A stretch of 14,999 nucleotides of DNA, taken from assembly GCF_039872765.1 (NCBI RefSeq), contig NZ_JBDPZC010000025.1, positions 1 to 14,999 on the forward strand, in the 5' to 3' direction. Source of the DNA: Roseateles_B flavus (lineage in GTDB: Bacteria; Pseudomonadota; Gammaproteobacteria; Burkholderiales; Burkholderiaceae_C). The position numbers were made by a program, and so were the translations under genes. Below the pieces are notes generated by a model. The model did not search any database and was not told the origin of the DNA. It saw only the letters and a list, made by a program, of their open reading frames with translations. This document shows, piece after piece, positions 14,301-14,999 of this stretch (positions within the stretch are counted from its first letter, which is position 1; each line of letters starts with the position of its first letter).

Positions 14301-14999
14301 CGGTCCGCGGGCGCCAGCGCTGCCAGCGATTCGCTGTGCACCTGGAACTCCTCGGCCGGCAGCAGCACCGGCACCGGATGTCCCTGCTCATCCAGCCTCA
14401 CGGCGGTGCGCAGCACCTCATGCCGCCGGACCAGCTGCCGCACGGCCTCACCCAGGGCGGCGGTGTCCAGCGCGCCCTGCAGGCGCAAGGCGCCCGCCAC
14501 GTTGTACTGGGCACTGCCCCCCTCCACATGATCCAGCAGCCACAGGCGCTGCTGGCCGAAGGACAGCACGGGCGTCGAACCCTGAGGCGCCGGAAGCAGC
14601 GGCGGCAGCGCCTCACGCTGCAGCGCCTGCACCTGCAGGGCCAGGGAGCGAACCGTGGCCTGCGTCAGCACATGGGCCAGCGTCAGCTCCACGGCCAGAC
14701 GCTGCTGGACATGCGCCGCCACGCGGGTGGCCAGCAGCGAATGCCCGCCCAGCAGGAAGAAGTCGTCCATGACCCCCACCCGCTCGACACCCAGCACCTC
14801 CTGCCAGATCTCGCACAGCTGCGCCTCCACCTCGTTGCGCGGCGCCACGTACTCGCGGGCCTGCCCGCCCAGCTCGGGCTCCGGCAGCGCCTTGCGGTCC
14901 AGCTTGCCGTTGGGCGTCAGCGGCAGCGCCTCCAGCACCACGAAGGCCGAGGGCACCATGTAGTCCGGCAGGCGCCGGCCCAGGCTCTCGCGCAGCGTG
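11381..14999 (-). CDS. NRPS, 5'-truncated by the window: (A)-PCP-C-A(Gly)-PCP-docking tail
   Basis: Multimodular non-ribosomal peptide synthetase; 1205 residues are visible before the TGA at 11381-11383, and the reading frame stays open through the upstream edge. Counting visible residues from 14998, the order is: A-domain C-terminus with the A10 lysine motif NGKLDRK (30-36); carrier protein with LGGHS (Ser 87); LCL-like condensation domain with SFGQQRLW (146-153) and intact HHMASDG (276-282); adenylation domain with YTSGSTGLPKG (755-765), LYGPTE (892-897), YRTGD (983-987) and NGKLDRK (1086-1092); carrier protein with LGGSS (Ser 1143); acidic tail ending NEHEVEIQI. The protein activates glycine and condenses it onto the peptide delivered by the preceding module. 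No thioesterase follows, so the chain is handed to the protein encoded 5 nt downstream. An internal Met at 14959 lies inside the A domain and is not the start. Family assignment is certain; full length and upstream modules are unknown. Confidence 0.97.
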   Translation of the reverse strand, partial: TLRESLGRRLPDYMVPSAFVVLEALPLTPNGKLDRKALPEPELGGQAREYVAPRNEVEAQLCEIWQEVLGVERVGVMDDFFLLGGHSLLATRVAAHVQQRLAVELTLAHVLTQATVRSLALQVQALQREALPPLLPAPQGSTPVLSFGQQRLWLLDHVEGGSAQYNVAGALRLQGALDTAALGEAVRQLVRRHEVLRTAVRLDEQGHPVPVLLPAEEFQVHSESLAALAPADREAALPGRLSEEARRPFDLARDFMLRVQVLTLDDEDHVLLVTLHHMASDGSSIEPLVRELSALYNGIVRQSPAAMPPGTLQYADYAQWQRQVLQGERLERLLGYWKQQLDGAPPVHGLPTDFPRRIDGRRQGGLWLSQWSREQVEALKRFCATRGATAFMGLHAAFSVWMARYAGSRDIVVGTPVANRGRAELAEMIGFFVNTLVLRLELQGELSFEAAVQRSRRTLLEAYEHQQAPFELLVERLQPERSLAVSPLFQVMLALHEDRRDVPEFAGVQACYLARQPQMARYDLCLDVQERQGAWVLEWEFNRDLFSEATVRRFDATLRELLKAALDQPEADAFSLPMLPAQEQAQLQSFNATTQAFPQDVRIHELFETQAQQTPQALALTYDGRSLSYRELDEQANRVAQYLVQTCGVQRNELVGLCMERSLEMVVGLLGILKAGAAYVPLDPSYPAQRLEHMVKDSGARTVLMQQRLLGQVPVEEAQAVCLDAPQVQAQLAACEAVKPVVAGASSKDLAYVIYTSGSTGLPKGVLVEHRSVVNFLSAMAHAPGLGATDHLLAVTSPSFDIHGLELFLPLSLGARVTIASDDAVRSAALLAALMEQGGITAMQATPATWRLLVEEGWRPHRPMKLLCGGEALSASLAQQLLAMPGAQLWNLYGPTETTIWSCAQQVHQAADALSIGRPIANTQIFIMGEGGGLAPLGAAGELCIAGLGLARGYLNREALTLEKFVDNPFHDEADPGSSPRMYRTGDLARWREDGTLEFLGRMDHQVKIRGFRIELGEIEAALAACEGVRQAVVLAREVSGDRKLVAYVTGEAEVAALREALRRRLPEYMVPALFVTLESLPLTPNGKLDRKALPEPELGADAQAYVAPRNEVEAQLCVIWQDVLGVARVGVTDNFFALGGSSLDATRITARVRQRWGLAPTVQKLFAQPTPEAVAAHLESLKQSALLQFDQQDALNEHEVEIQI
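11384..11422 (-). other. Putative C-terminal docking tail (SLiM) of gene A
   Basis: After the last PCP about 25 residues remain, ending DALNEHEVEIQI. The tail is short, acidic and alternates charged with beta-branched residues, as in short linear motifs that pair with beta-hairpin docking domains in NRPS systems. The next protein begins with exactly such a domain, which supports the role. The assignment is inference from position and composition. Confidence 0.6.
11456..11683 (-). other. PCP domain loaded with glycine (LGGSS variant)
   Basis: Carrier domain with the core DNFFALGGSSLDATRI. The pantetheine-accepting serine is the TCG at 11570-11572. The residue before it is Ser instead of the His found in the other four carriers of this window (LGGHS). 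This is the last carrier of gene A, so it must present glycyl-peptide to a C domain on a separate protein. Confidence 0.93.
11600..12065 (-). repeat. Repeat R2, copy in gene A Gly module
   Basis: Second copy of the A C-terminal subdomain/PCP block, matching 1725-2190. It includes RWREDG, DHQVKIRGFRIELGE and ALPEPELG in all the copies that reach that far. Confidence 0.82.
11702..13204 (-). other. Adenylation domain predicted to activate glycine
   Basis: All core motifs are present: YTSGSTGLPKG (A3), NLYGPTETT (A5), YRTGDLARW (A7), KIRGFRIELGEIE (A8) and NGKLDRK (A10). Aligned to GrsA-PheA, the pocket residues read D, I, L, Q, L, G, L, I, W plus the A10 Lys, i.e. DILQLGLIW(K). From memory this is the standard glycine code of NRPS A domains. 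The N-terminal part is nearly identical in DNA to the first A domain of gene B, while the pocket region is unrelated. Confidence 0.9.
12697..13202 (-). repeat. Repeat R1, copy in gene A (Gly A-domain N-terminal core)
   Basis: Partner of 9281-9786. Long perfect stretches occur, for example around 12940-13060. The first part of the block also recurs at 1-86 in the next A domain, which is cut by the window edge. Confidence 0.85.
13265..14578 (-). other. Condensation domain, LCL-like (accepts Gly)
   Basis: About 440 residues. The C1-type motif SFGQQRLWLLD and the catalytic motif HHMASDG at 14153-14173 are intact, followed by YADYAQWQRQ, IGFFVNTLVLR and a QAPFELLVERL segment typical of the family. 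The N-terminal motif resembles LCL domains rather than the DIYPLAPLQEG motif of the later C domains. It should join an L-configured upstream residue to glycine. The subtype call rests on motif reading only. Confidence 0.9.
14636..14839 (-). other. PCP (thiolation) domain, gene A first carrier
   Basis: Peptidyl carrier domain of about 68 residues with the core DDFFLLGGHSLL. The phosphopantetheine-accepting serine is the TCG codon at 14738-14740. It carries the residue loaded by the truncated upstream A domain and donates it to the following C domain. Confidence 0.95.
14768..14999 (-). repeat. Repeat R2, partial copy at the window edge
   Basis: Third copy of the block, cut by the window end. 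It is nearly identical to 1725-1956 across LPDYMVPSAF, PLTPNGKLDRKALPEPELG and AQLCEIWQEVLGV. Confidence 0.82.
14870..14998 (-). other. Partial adenylation domain, C-terminal end (module upstream of Gly)
   Basis: Only the last 43 residues of this A domain are visible: RRLPDYMVPSAF, then LTPNGKLDRKAL, which holds the A10 catalytic lysine (visible residue 32). The specificity pocket lies outside the window, so the substrate is unknown. The sequence is almost identical to the corresponding ends of the Gly A domain and of the third complete A domain of the downstream gene. Confidence 0.93.

Noticed and set aside
14957..14959. ATG at 14959 as the true start of gene A
   Set aside because: It falls inside the A-domain sequence LPDYMVPSAF, and the frame is open with homologous sequence up to the window edge. 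The gene is truncated by the window.
1..14999. CRISPR, tRNA, rRNA, insertion sequence or phage elements
   Set aside because: No short regularly spaced repeats, cloverleaf, transposase or inverted-repeat ends were seen. The only repeats are homologous NRPS domains.

Overview
The window lies inside a non-ribosomal peptide synthetase (NRPS) assembly line. All coding capacity I can support is on the minus strand and belongs to two very large, co-directional genes. Apart from a 5-nt gap between them there is no non-coding DNA. Both genes run off the window: the upstream one (11381-14999) lacks its 5' end and the downstream one (1-11375) lacks its 3' end. DNA is very GC-rich by eye, with G/C-loaded third codon positions. 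Together with a beta-hairpin (TubC-type) docking domain and dual epimerization/condensation-like C domains, this suggests a high-GC Gram-negative, most likely a betaproteobacterium (Burkholderiales-like). That is inference; no housekeeping gene or rRNA is present to fix taxonomy.

Layout in the direction of transcription (high to low coordinates). Gene A: end of an adenylation (A) domain - PCP - LCL-type condensation (C) domain - A domain with a textbook glycine code (DILQLGLIW) - PCP - short acidic C-terminal tail. Gene B: beta-hairpin docking domain - LCL-type C - A (code DMENSGAVN, ornithine-like) - PCP - dual-type C - A (DAWAVTGVC, unassigned, perhaps aromatic) - PCP - dual-type C - A (DVLWMGGVF, valine-like) - PCP - dual-type C - first residues of another A domain. 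The predicted colinear fragment is X - Gly - (Orn-like) - (aromatic/hydrophobic?) - (Val-like) - next residue. There is no stand-alone E domain, thioesterase, methyltransferase or PKS domain here, so D-residues would have to come from the dual C domains.

The two proteins are expected to meet through the C-terminal tail of A and the N-terminal docking domain of B, which passes the glycyl-peptide to the first C domain of B. Gene B starts 5 nt after the stop of gene A with no recognisable Shine-Dalgarno sequence, consistent with translational coupling in one operon.

The most notable structure is internal mosaicism. Long in-register, near-identical DNA blocks recur in different modules: A-domain N-terminal cores, A-domain C-termini plus PCP, and dual C domains. 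The substrate-binding segments between them differ. This looks like recent duplication or recombination that kept the scaffold and exchanged the specificity region. I do not recognise the product, and I see no sign of a non-NRPS system in the window.
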